Source: DAHUXT01 sp036273675 (GTDB lineage Bacteria; Chloroflexota; Ktedonobacteria; Ktedonobacterales; JADMIN01). From it: 64,000 bases of DNA. Shown one piece after another: positions 8,197 through 16,441 of the stretch (position 1 is its first letter; every line of letters begins with the position of its first letter). Where the stretch lies: positions 96,189 through 160,188 of the forward strand of contig DASUHD010000093.1 in assembly GCA_036273675.1 (NCBI GenBank). Direction: 5' to 3'. Both the position numbers and the translations under genes were made by a program. A model generated the notes under the pieces. That model had not been told where the DNA came from and made no database searches. It saw only the letters and a program-made list of their open reading frames with translations.

Positions 8197-8401
8197 AAAT
8201 GAACTGGTAAGCGTCCGGATGCAGTATACCCGACGACGACGGCGCGACGCAAACAGGCGCGATTGACTGCTACTGATGGGCTTGCCCACTCTGTCAACGG
8301 TGATGACGTATGGTATACTGAGGCATACGTGACCCCAGATCGTCTTGCTCTGAGTGGACGACGCAATGGCGGGTCGCGCGGGAAAAGCCGAGCACTATTC
8401 T

Positions 8402-8890
8402 ATGAAATGCCCCTACTGCGGATATATCGAGTCGCGCGTGACGGATTCGCGTGACCAAGGCGGCTCCATTCATCGCCGCCGCCGCTGCGAACACTGCCAC
8501 CAGCGCTTCAGCACTGTCGAGCATGTCGTGCTGCCCGAGCTGATGGTGGTCAAGCGCGATGGCCGCCGCGAGCCATTCAAGCGCGAGAAGATAGAGACGG
8601 GCCTGCGCCGCGCCTGCCAGAAACGCCCGATCCCCGTCGGCGAACTCGAGGCTATCGTAGACGATATCGAGAACGAGCTTTATAAGCTAGGCAAAGCCGA
8701 AATCGAGACGCGCATCATCGGCGAGATGCTAATGGAGCGGCTGCGCAAGCTCGACGATATCGCCTATCTGCGCTTCGCCAGCGTCTATCGTTCCTACCCC
8801 GACATCCAGGCGATGCGCCAAGAGCTCGACCAGCTAATTAAGGGCGCGCCCAACGGCAAGAAGGCAGCCAAAGCCCCCGCTGAGGAATAA
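8402..8890 (+). CDS. nrdR: Transcriptional repressor NrdR
   Basis: A 162-residue protein with the NrdR arrangement: N-terminal zinc ribbon (MKCPYCGYIESRVTDSR, then CEHCHQRF), followed by an ATP-cone (KRDGRREPFKREKIETGLRRAC through VYRSYPDIQ). NrdR senses (d)ATP levels and represses ribonucleotide reductase operons. The start at 8402 gives the canonical MKCPYC; a longer frame from 8354 would add 16 unlikely residues. The Ala/Lys tail is slightly longer than usual. A TATACT box lies about 85 bp upstream. No nrd gene is in the window. Confidence 0.96.
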   Translation: MKCPYCGYIESRVTDSRDQGGSIHRRRRCEHCHQRFSTVEHVVLPELMVVKRDGRREPFKREKIETGLRRACQKRPIPVGELEAIVDDIENELYKLGKAEIETRIIGEMLMERLRKLDDIAYLRFASVYRSYPDIQAMRQELDQLIKGAPNGKKAAKAPAEE

Positions 8891-9097
8891 GGCTGGTGGT
8901 TAAAACCGCGCCTGAACAGCCTCGCCTGCTGCGCACGCTCCGCCACGAAGTCCGCCCGTGGGGCTGCTGCCGCTCCGCGCGCCCTTGCGCGCTTCTCGCC
9001 TCGTGCCTCGGCTCACGCGGCTGCCCTGCGCGGACTCCCCAGAATTGCTTGTTACCTCGTTGCGTCGATGGATAGCAGTCTGCACACCACAGGATTA
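8891..9097. other. Convergent intergenic region
   Basis: The space between the stop of nrdR and the stop of ileS (about 308 bp in all) holds no gene that can be supported. Its right half carries two strong hairpins described separately. Confidence 0.5.
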
Positions 9098-9120
9098 GCC
9101 GCAGGGCTTCAGCCTGCGGC
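9098..9120. repeat. Palindromic element GCCGCAGG-loop-CCTGCGGC
   Basis: An 8-bp perfect inverted repeat (9098-9105 and 9113-9120) with a 7-base loop. It resembles the GC-rich CCGCAGG..CCTGCGG palindromes found in intergenic regions of many GC-rich genomes. It lies between convergent genes. Confidence 0.6.
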
Positions 9121-9154
9121 GCGCGACCACCTCGAACCAACGCGCCCAACAATA

Positions 9155-9183
9155 AGCCCCCTCTCCCACAAGGAGAGGGGGCT
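9155..9183 (-). terminator. Strong hairpin after ileS
   Basis: A perfect 12-bp stem (AGCCCCCTCTCC / GGAGAGGGGGCT) with loop CACAA lies 16 bp beyond the ileS stop. In the ileS direction it is followed by TTATTG, so it may act as a weak intrinsic terminator. The same C-rich stem type recurs at 36241-36267, so it may instead be a dispersed palindromic repeat. Confidence 0.6.
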
Positions 9184-9198
9184 GGAAATAAGGTCAAC

Positions 9199-12100
9199 CT
9201 ACTTCACTTTACGCACCGTCACCGTCGCCGCGTGACCATTGAGTTTCGCCGCTGGGATTTCCTCGGTATAGACATCATCGCCGGAAGGCGCGAGCGATGG
9301 CCCCTCGCTCTGCGCCACAAGCCGCTTCGAGAGCGTCTCCGCCTCGATGTAGTCGCGGTACTCGACGGCGACCGCCGCCAGATCGGCGTCGGTCAGCAGC
9401 CACGTCTCGATGCTGTCTTCGATGGCCAAGCCCGCGTGCTTGCGCACATCCTGCACCAGATGGGTCAGGTTGCGCACCAGCCCCTCCGCCAGCAACTCCG
9501 GCGTCAGCGTCGTCTCGATCACCGCGACCGCGCCGCGCTCCTCCGCCGCGACATAGCCCTCACGCGCGCCCGCCTCGATCTCTACCTCCTCCGGTAGCAG
9601 CGTTACCGGCTGGCCCTCCACATCCAGCACTAGCTCGCCCTCGTCGCGCAGCGCCTCCACGCCCGCCTGCGGGTCAACCGCCCGTAGCGCCGCCAGCACC
9701 TTCTGCGCCAGCTTGCCGTGCTTCGGACCAAGCACCTTCATCTGGGGCTTGAGCGCGTAGACGAGCATATCACTCTCGGCTGGCAACAACTCCAGCCGCT
9801 TCACGTTCAGCTCCTCCAGCACCTGTCCAGCCAGCCGTTGCAGCGCCTCGGACTCCCGCTCGCTGCCAACACGGGCGTAGAGCACGCCGAGCGGCTGGCG
9901 CACGCGAATCTGCGCCTTTTCGCGGGCCGCGCGCCCCAGGTTCACCATCCGCATCACCAGCGCCGTCTCGTCGTGCAGGCGAGATGAGAGCAGCGACTCG
10001 TTGGCCAGCGGCCAGTCGCAGAGATGCACGCTTTCGGGCGCGGACGCATCTACCGAGCGCACCAGATTCTGGTAGAGCGCCTCCGCCAGGAAGGGCGTCA
10101 ACGGCGCCAGCAGCTTCGTCACCGTCACCAGGCACTCATAGAGCGTCAGGTAAGCGGCGCGCTTGTCGGCGTCCTCCTCGCTCTTCCAGAAGCGGCGGCG
10201 GCTCCGGCGCACATACCAGTTCGAGAGATCCTCGATGAACGCGGCCACCGCCAACGAGGCCGATTCGGCGTCGTAATCGGCCAGCCGTTCGGCCACCCGC
10301 TGGACCGTCGCCTGTAGTTCGGAAAGCGCCCAGCGGTCCAGGTCGCTCCGCTCGGCCACCGCCAACGAACGCGTGGTTGGATCGAACTGGTCGATATTAG
10401 CATAGGTCACAAAGAACGAATAGACGTTCCAGAGCTTGTCGAGCGGCGATCGCGCCTGCATCCACAGATCGCTGAGTCGCGGCGGCTCGCCTTTTGCCCG
10501 CGCCGCTGCCGCCTCCTCCTCGCTGGGGATGCGCGGGAAACGCAGGTTCTGCTCCGGCGCGTGGGTCACATAGAGCCAGCGCATGGTGTCCGCGCCGACG
10601 ATATGCGCCGCCTCGTCGAACGGGATGCTGTTGCCCTTGCTCTTGTGCATCTCCTCGCCGTTCTGGTCGAGCAGCGTGGCGAAACCCAGCACCGTCTTAT
10701 AGGGCGCCGAATCGTCGAGCGCCGCGGCCATCACCAGCATCGAGTAGAACCAGTTGCGGAACTGCCCCGGAAAGCTCTCGGTGATAAAGTCCGCTGGATA
10801 CCACTCGCGCCAGTAGTCGCGATTGCCGCGATAGTGCAGCGTCGAAAATGGCACGATTCCGGCGTCGAGCCAGGGATTGCCAACATCGGGGATGCGACTG
10901 GCCAGCCCACCGCACTTGGCGCAGCGCACCTTGACGGCGTCCACCCACGGACGATGGGGCGTGTGGCCGTCAAACGCCTCCCAGCCTTCCACGGCGCGCT
11001 CGTGCAGCTCCTCGCGGCTGCCGATCACCTCGAACTCGTCGCAGTCCGCGCAGACGAAGATAGGAAGCGCCAGCCCCCAGTAGCGCTTCTTGGAGATCAT
11101 CCAGTCCTCCATGTTGCGCAGCCAGTCAAGCTCGCGATCCAACCCAAACGCGGGGATCCAGCGGATGTCGGTAACGATGCGGATCAGCCGCTCACGCAGC
11201 TCATGCATCGAGATGAACCACTCATCCACCAGGCGGAAGATCAGCTCCGTGCCACAGCGCCAGCAGTGCGGATAGACGTGCTGATATGACTCGGTCTGGT
11301 AGAAATAGCCCTTCTCGCGCAGATTGTCGAAGATCGGGCGGGCCACCATACCGACATACATGCCCGTCAACCAGTCGTAGCCATCCAGATAGACGCCGCT
11401 CTCATCCACTGGCGCGAGCACGGCGAGATTCTCCGCCTTCGAGAGGCCGAAGTCCTCGCGGCCACAGCCTGGCGCGATATGGACGATGCCCGTGCCTTCC
11501 GCCGCCGTCACGTCGTCCCACGGAACCACACGATGCTCGGCGTTCGCCGCCTGCCAGGCGGGTAGCTCGTCGAATGGGCCGGTGTAGCGCCAGCCCAACA
11601 GGTCGCGCCCCTGGAGCGTCTCGACAACCTTCGCCGCGCCATGCTCGTGGCCGCGCAGCTTGTTCAGCTTGCCAACCACATCAGCGGAGAGATAGTAGAA
11701 CTCGCCATCCTGCTCCACCTTCACGTACGGCAAATTGGGATTGACGGCGCAGGCGACATTCGCGGGCAACGTCCAGGGCGTTGTCGTCCAGACGAGCAGA
11801 TACTCGCCAGGCCGGTCAACGAGCGGAAAGCGTACATAGACGCTGGTATGCTGCACCATCCGTCGGCCCTCGTTGATCTCCATATCGGAGATGCCGGTCG
11901 CGCAGCGCGGACACCACGGCATCACGTCGTGGCCACGGTAGATCCAGCCATTCTGCCAGCAGATACGCAGCATGCCCCAGATAGTGTAATTGTTCTCGTC
12001 CGACATCGTGTAGTATGAGTCGTCCCAGCGCATCCACTCGCCCAGCCGGATCGACTGGTTCGCCTGGATCGCCGAGTAGCGTCGCACGCGCTCTTTGCAC

Positions 12101-12615
12101 TTCTCAACGAAGCGATCGATGCCATATTCTTCAATCTGGTGTTTATTAGTGAAGCCAAGCTCTTTCTCGACCTCTACCTCGACGTGCAGTCCCTGAGCGT
12201 CGAAGCCGTTCTGGTAGCGCTGCCGATAGCCGCGCATGGTGTTGAAGCGCTGCCACAGGTCCTTATAGGTGCGTCCCCAGGCGTGATGGACACCCATCGG
12301 GTTGTTGGCCGTGATGGGGCCATCCACGAACGACCAGCGCTTGTCGGCGTGCTCGTTGCGCGTCACGTATTTCTTGAGGATGTCATGCTCATCCCACCAC
12401 TGCTGCACATCACGCTCAAGCAGTGGGTAGTCCACGCGAGTCGGCGCGGGTACGGACTGAAAAAGCTGCCCGTTCGCCGCCGTCTTTGCCGCCGTCTTTG
12501 CCGTACCCTTGCCGGTTGCGCGGCTGGGCCCATTGGCCGCCCCGCCCGCACTCGTCTTCTTCGTGGCGCTGGTTGCGCTCCCCTGGCGCGGTTGAGTTTT
12601 CTTCGGTCCGCTCAT
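9199..12615 (-). CDS. ileS: Isoleucyl-tRNA synthetase (long, HKSK-type)
   Basis: This 1138-residue class Ia synthetase charges tRNA-Ile. The HIGH-box variant GVHHAWGRT is at ~108-116, a CP1 editing domain follows, and the second signature is MHKSKGN at ~655 in place of KMSKS. That variant and the length fit the IleS2-like type, which in other bacteria is often mupirocin tolerant (family knowledge, not shown here). A C-terminal anticodon-binding domain and extension follow. Residues 1-50 are a Lys/Thr/Ala/Gly low-complexity extension not needed for catalysis. The start overlaps the alaX stop by four bases, and both genes follow an Ile T-box leader, so tRNA-Ile charging controls expression. Confidence 0.96.
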   Translation of the reverse strand: MSGPKKTQPRQGSATSATKKTSAGGAANGPSRATGKGTAKTAAKTAANGQLFQSVPAPTRVDYPLLERDVQQWWDEHDILKKYVTRNEHADKRWSFVDGPITANNPMGVHHAWGRTYKDLWQRFNTMRGYRQRYQNGFDAQGLHVEVEVEKELGFTNKHQIEEYGIDRFVEKCKERVRRYSAIQANQSIRLGEWMRWDDSYYTMSDENNYTIWGMLRICWQNGWIYRGHDVMPWCPRCATGISDMEINEGRRMVQHTSVYVRFPLVDRPGEYLLVWTTTPWTLPANVACAVNPNLPYVKVEQDGEFYYLSADVVGKLNKLRGHEHGAAKVVETLQGRDLLGWRYTGPFDELPAWQAANAEHRVVPWDDVTAAEGTGIVHIAPGCGREDFGLSKAENLAVLAPVDESGVYLDGYDWLTGMYVGMVARPIFDNLREKGYFYQTESYQHVYPHCWRCGTELIFRLVDEWFISMHELRERLIRIVTDIRWIPAFGLDRELDWLRNMEDWMISKKRYWGLALPIFVCADCDEFEVIGSREELHERAVEGWEAFDGHTPHRPWVDAVKVRCAKCGGLASRIPDVGNPWLDAGIVPFSTLHYRGNRDYWREWYPADFITESFPGQFRNWFYSMLVMAAALDDSAPYKTVLGFATLLDQNGEEMHKSKGNSIPFDEAAHIVGADTMRWLYVTHAPEQNLRFPRIPSEEEAAAARAKGEPPRLSDLWMQARSPLDKLWNVYSFFVTYANIDQFDPTTRSLAVAERSDLDRWALSELQATVQRVAERLADYDAESASLAVAAFIEDLSNWYVRRSRRRFWKSEEDADKRAAYLTLYECLVTVTKLLAPLTPFLAEALYQNLVRSVDASAPESVHLCDWPLANESLLSSRLHDETALVMRMVNLGRAAREKAQIRVRQPLGVLYARVGSERESEALQRLAGQVLEELNVKRLELLPAESDMLVYALKPQMKVLGPKHGKLAQKVLAALRAVDPQAGVEALRDEGELVLDVEGQPVTLLPEEVEIEAGAREGYVAAEERGAVAVIETTLTPELLAEGLVRNLTHLVQDVRKHAGLAIEDSIETWLLTDADLAAVAVEYRDYIEAETLSKRLVAQSEGPSLAPSGDDVYTEEIPAAKLNGHAATVTVRKVK

Positions 12616-13358
12616 GCAATATCTCCATCCGTCAGCGCGATTTCCATGCGCTTGTTTTCTTTGCCTTTATTCTCGGTCCGCAGCACCTTGATGCCGCCTA
12701 CCTCGCGCGTGCTATGCACATGCGTACCGCCGTCCGCTTGCAGATCCACACCGACGATCTCGACGATGCGGATCCTGGTAATCTCTGGCGGCAGCAGATT
12801 AATCTTGGTGCGTATCAGGTCAGGAATCTGCATCGCCTCGTCACGAGGCAGGTCGTAGACCTTGATCGGATGGTCGTCCGCGACCGCCTGATTCACACTG
12901 CGCTGGATATCATGCAGGAAGTCCGGTGTCATCGTACCCAGGGCGAAGTCCATTCGCGCCCGGTCGGGATACATCTGCCCGCCGGTCACTTGCGCGCCAT
13001 AGTCGCGGAATATGAGGCCGCAGAGCAGGTGCAGCGCGGTATGCGTGCGCATCATGTTATAGCGGAAAGGCCAGTCAATCTCCCCGGCGACCTTTGCGCC
13101 AACCGGCGGTGGATCTCCAGCATCCTCGGCCAGTTCGTGCCAGACGACGCCATCGCGCTTGCTCATCCCGCTAACAGGCAGACGCCGCCCCTCGAAGAGC
13201 AACTCACCATGGTCGGCCTGCTGGCCGCCGCCACCCGGATAGAACGCGGTCTGGTCCAGCGCCACCGTCTGTCCCTCCGTCGCCACCACGTGGGCCTCGA
13301 AGGCGCGCACGTAGCTATCGGTCGCGTAGAGCAACGTTGTTGGAGATTGCATGTCCAT
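12612..13358 (-). CDS. alaX: Alanyl-tRNA editing protein AlaX-like
   Basis: A 248-residue stand-alone homologue of the AlaRS editing domain, which hydrolyses mischarged Ser-/Gly-tRNA(Ala). Seen are DQTAFYPGGGGQQADHG (the N-terminal strand region shared with AlaRS editing modules), HTALHLL with the zinc-binding HxxxH, and the C-terminal GGTHVHSTREVG. The Cys that usually precedes GGTH in CGGTH is Asp here (ADGGTH), so one classical zinc ligand is missing. The start 13358 is preceded by a purine-rich GGAAGGTGGGG; an upstream in-frame TTG at 13436 lies right after the T-box terminator. It is translationally coupled to ileS by an ATGA overlap. Confidence 0.85.
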   Translation of the reverse strand: MDMQSPTTLLYATDSYVRAFEAHVVATEGQTVALDQTAFYPGGGGQQADHGELLFEGRRLPVSGMSKRDGVVWHELAEDAGDPPPVGAKVAGEIDWPFRYNMMRTHTALHLLCGLIFRDYGAQVTGGQMYPDRARMDFALGTMTPDFLHDIQRSVNQAVADDHPIKVYDLPRDEAMQIPDLIRTKINLLPPEITRIRIVEIVGVDLQADGGTHVHSTREVGGIKVLRTENKGKENKRMEIALTDGDIA

Positions 13359-13436
13359 CGCTAATTCCCCACCTTCCTGATCCCGACCAGCATCTTCATC
13401 GCCGCGATGACTGGGACACTCATTGAGCGCGCACAA

Positions 13437-13745
13437 TAAAAAAGGCCCTCACCCCAACGGGGCGAGAGCATCTCTCGCGGTACCACCCGAAATGACTGCT
13501 GTGGCCGCTCGTTCGTTAACATAGATGAGCGCGCGCAGCGATCCGCTCAATTGGGACACGTGTACATGTCCCCCCGTGTGATAACGGACGGGATTCCGGC
13601 CACGCCTGCCCTCGCATTGGAGCGGAGAGTCGGGTGGCGGCTCAGGACTGATTTTCGGTGCGCCAGCGCTGTCCGGTCTCACCAACCCCGGACTCTCTGA
13701 GAACACGCTCGGCGCGCCTACTCGTTCCGTCAGCGCCGTAATAAG
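13437..13745 (-). promoter_or_regulatory. T-box leader (isoleucine) of alaX-ileS
   Basis: The minus strand holds the conserved T-box sequence GGGTGGTACCGCG at 13476-13488, whose TGG pairs with the uncharged tRNA acceptor end. Upstream are stem I features: GAACGAGTAGG near 13710-13720, AGAGAG and GGTTGGTGAG near 13680-13700, and GAAAATCAG at about 13648-13656. In the last, ATC at 13650-13652 is the likely specifier codon for Ile. An intrinsic terminator follows the T-box. Uncharged tRNA-Ile would favour the antiterminator and allow transcription of alaX and ileS. The 5' end is approximate. Confidence 0.92.
13438..13469 (-). terminator. T-box regulatory terminator
   Basis: An 11-bp stem (GCTCTCGCCCC / GGGGTGAGGGC, loop GTT, two G-T-type wobbles) followed by CTTTTTT on the minus strand. 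It begins 6 bases after the T-box motif, as expected for the terminator that competes with the antiterminator. Confidence 0.9.
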
Positions 13746-14004
13746 CACGTCTGTTGGTGCTATAATGCCTGGTACGTATACTGCGTAGCAACGCGATAGT
13801 AGTCGCTGAATAAAGCCAACGCGGCATACTGCCGAATATCACTATGACATAGCCAGAAACCGCTGTCAAGGTGAGGCGGCGCTCGCAGCGCCAGACGGCG
13901 CTGGCACAGTTCTCGCGGCGAGTGGGGTGGAAGTGGTTCAACATGCGGGATGCGGGCTTTCCAGCTTGGCGCATCCCTAACTTGCGGGGACAGGCGGGAG
14001 CAGG
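13746..14004. other. Divergent promoter region between the T-box leader and the next gene
   Basis: No gene is supported. On the minus strand, TTGCTA (about 13786) and CATTAT (about 13763) are a possible promoter for the T-box transcript. On the plus strand, TATAAT is at 13761-13766. Confidence 0.35.
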
Positions 14005-16419
14005 ATGAGCAGGCAGCGACACGACGGCAAGCCGAGTGAGAAGCGTTCGGCGACCCCACGGAAGGGGCAAGTACCTTCCTCAAACGGCGCGGGTAGCACG
14101 GCAGTTACCCCATCGAACGCGCGCAAGAGGCGCGGCTCGTCGCGGTCGCCCCAACTTATCGTTCCAGCAACCAAACCAGCTACTAAATCAACGACCGCCA
14201 AGCCAGCGACTACCATAACATCTACGGCCTCCGCGCCGAAATCGAATGCGCGCAAGGCCGCCGCTGCTCCCGCCAAAGCAACGCCTCAGACCGCGCGTAA
14301 GGCGACACCCAGGACACGCGCCACGACGCCCATAGCCGAGCCAACTCCGGCGAACGCATTGGCCGAGGTGGCCGTGAGCCTCGAAGCGCCCACACTTGCC
14401 CAGATGCCAGAGATGCCGGACGCGCCTCAGACGCCCGAGCCAGAAATTCCAGAGACGCCCGAGACACCGGACGTGCCAGAGATTCCGGAAATCCCGGGAA
14501 TTCCTGAGACCCCTGAGATTCCAGAAATTCCAGAAGAGCCGGAAGTCCCTGAAACCCCGGAGACACCGGAAGTCCCGGAGGAGCCAGCCGAACCAACCGA
14601 GCCGACTGAACCGACTGAACCAACTGAACCAACCGAGCCATCCGAACCCGACAATCCCGCGGTGCAGGCGGAAGAACACCTGAAGCCCGAGGCAGAAGCA
14701 GAAGCCGAGACAGAATCCAGCGAAGAGCGCCTCGCTGAAGATACGCCTGTGGCTCAAACGACAGGGCGACGCATGCCCACGCTCGCGGTGATGGCACAGC
14801 GGCGGCGCGACGACTCAGATCCGGCGGATCAGCCGCCAGCCGTGGATGCAGCGCCAGACATCCCTGATCCTGCGGCGAGTTCAGCGCAAGATCTGGAAGC
14901 GCCCCCTCATGCAAACGACTTCTCGCGGGCAGACGCTCCCACAAGCGCCACGCCACGTCGGCAGCGGCGCGGCAAGTCTGCCACTTATGAGGCGCAAGCT
15001 GCGCCAACGACTGCTCGGGTAGCGCAGGAGCAGCAAGAGCGCCAGGAGCCCGCAGAGGACGCCAGCAAGGCCCAGCAACAGACGAGTATCATTACCCGCC
15101 CGGTTTCCGCCCGGTATAGCAACCGGCGTCGCAAATCGCCATTCGCGCCCAACCTCATCTGGGAAAACGATCCCCGCCTACCCTACCTACCCTGGCCCGT
15201 GCGCAGCAAGAGTAGAAATCGTCCGCAGCCATTGCCACCAGCAGACGTGCTTATGCCTGTCATTGGCTGCCATATCTGCGTGATGGCAGTCCTGGGGCTT
15301 CTCGCGGCGTTGTATGGCATCCCCGGTAATCCAAGCGCTCCGGGGACGTGGGCGCTGGTCGGTGCGTTGATCGCAGTCTCCGGTGCAATTGCCGCCTACC
15401 TGTTGAGTGAATCAGCCACATTGAAGCGCTTCGCACCCCATGCGCTGCTGGTCTCCCAGCTTGGGCTGCTGGCATGGGCGATGGTGGTGCTTGGGCCGCG
15501 TCCGTCGCTGCTTGCCCTCGCCCCAGCGCTTATCGCGATCATGCTGCTGCTGGGTGGCTCCTCGCTGGCCAGCGCGCTCGCCATTGGCTCGCTGACCATC
15601 TATGCCATCTTCGCGGGGCTCTCTGTCAGCATTGGCATCGCGCCCGTCGTCGCGCTCGCCCCAACGACATCCGTCGTGCTGGATGTTGTCTGCATCGTCG
15701 TTGGGCTGTTGGCGGCGTTATGGCTCCTGCTGGCAATCCAGGCGGGCCGCGAGCGCGCCCTGGCTATTGCGCGGGCGCGGCGCCACGAGGCCGATGTGCT
15801 GCGCAATCTGGTGACGCAGTTCCGCCAGGAGGCGCAGGACGATACTGGCAAGCTCGAATCGGCGCTTCTTCAGGCGCTCAAGGGCCACGGCGTCAGCGCC
15901 ATTCCCACCGAGGGCAGTTACCGCCTGCTTGCGGAAACCATCATGGATACCGCCTCACGGCTGGAGGTGCTCCAACGCGACCGCGAAGAGCGCCTGCGGC
16001 TGGAGGGCGCGCTGCGTGTCGTCATCCGCGCTGTGGAGCGCCAGTGGCTTGGCATCGCGCCGGAATGGCCCGGCAATACTGGCACTGCGATTGACGATCT
16101 CGTCGCGCTGCTCCGCGCGCCACGGCTCGATCTCACCGATCAGACTGAGAGCCAGTCGCCGTCAATCACTCCACGACTTATTCCCATTCCAACGCTGCTG
16201 GTCGAACGCGACACGCCACCGCCAACGCCCATCTCGCGCCCGCTCAGCACCGCGCCGTGGATGGCCCCGCGCCGCCGGATGCGCCGTCTCGACCTCTATC
16301 CCGTCCCATCGGCGGAGGACGACCTGCCACCCCCTGATGAGGACAACGGTCACGAGCATACGGGCAGTGGCTCGTTCTGGAGCGTGCGCGACTTCCAGCC
16401 CACCCCAGACGAGCCGTAA
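14005..16419 (+). CDS. Large membrane protein with Pro/Glu/Thr repeat region
   Basis: An 804-residue protein of unknown family. Residues 1-120 are basic, Ala/Thr/Lys-rich. About 130-220 is a run of short proline units (P-E-I/V/T-P-E-T type) ending in a row of PTE triplets, expected to be an extended rod. Residues ~220-400 are polar and disordered. About six hydrophobic segments lie at ~410-590, followed by a predicted coiled coil (ARARRHEADVLRNL through LQRDREERLRL, ~595-680) and a polar tail with tryptophans. The long basic/proline region before the first helix is probably cytoplasmic. GGGAGCAGG precedes the ATG. It stands alone, convergent with the permease gene. Confidence 0.75.
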   Translation: MSRQRHDGKPSEKRSATPRKGQVPSSNGAGSTAVTPSNARKRRGSSRSPQLIVPATKPATKSTTAKPATTITSTASAPKSNARKAAAAPAKATPQTARKATPRTRATTPIAEPTPANALAEVAVSLEAPTLAQMPEMPDAPQTPEPEIPETPETPDVPEIPEIPGIPETPEIPEIPEEPEVPETPETPEVPEEPAEPTEPTEPTEPTEPTEPSEPDNPAVQAEEHLKPEAEAEAETESSEERLAEDTPVAQTTGRRMPTLAVMAQRRRDDSDPADQPPAVDAAPDIPDPAASSAQDLEAPPHANDFSRADAPTSATPRRQRRGKSATYEAQAAPTTARVAQEQQERQEPAEDASKAQQQTSIITRPVSARYSNRRRKSPFAPNLIWENDPRLPYLPWPVRSKSRNRPQPLPPADVLMPVIGCHICVMAVLGLLAALYGIPGNPSAPGTWALVGALIAVSGAIAAYLLSESATLKRFAPHALLVSQLGLLAWAMVVLGPRPSLLALAPALIAIMLLLGGSSLASALAIGSLTIYAIFAGLSVSIGIAPVVALAPTTSVVLDVVCIVVGLLAALWLLLAIQAGRERALAIARARRHEADVLRNLVTQFRQEAQDDTGKLESALLQALKGHGVSAIPTEGSYRLLAETIMDTASRLEVLQRDREERLRLEGALRVVIRAVERQWLGIAPEWPGNTGTAIDDLVALLRAPRLDLTDQTESQSPSITPRLIPIPTLLVERDTPPPTPISRPLSTAPWMAPRRRMRRLDLYPVPSAEDDLPPPDEDNGHEHTGSGSFWSVRDFQPTPDEP

Positions 16420-16441
16420 GAGGGATTCCGCAAGGCCAGGC

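Noticed and set aside
12139..13364. Plus-strand ORFs over ileS/alaX (239 and 313 codons)
   Set aside because: They are antisense to clearly conserved genes; long antisense frames are expected at this GC content.
13642..14083. Minus-strand ORFs of 107 and 142 codons in the T-box leader region
   Set aside because: They overlap the structured leader and the promoter; composition is not coding-like and no motif is seen.
14427..14654. Minus-strand ORF with Ser-Gly-Val/Ile repeats
   Set aside because: It is the antisense shadow of the proline-repeat region of the 14005-16419 gene; the repeat in DNA produces a repeat in every frame.
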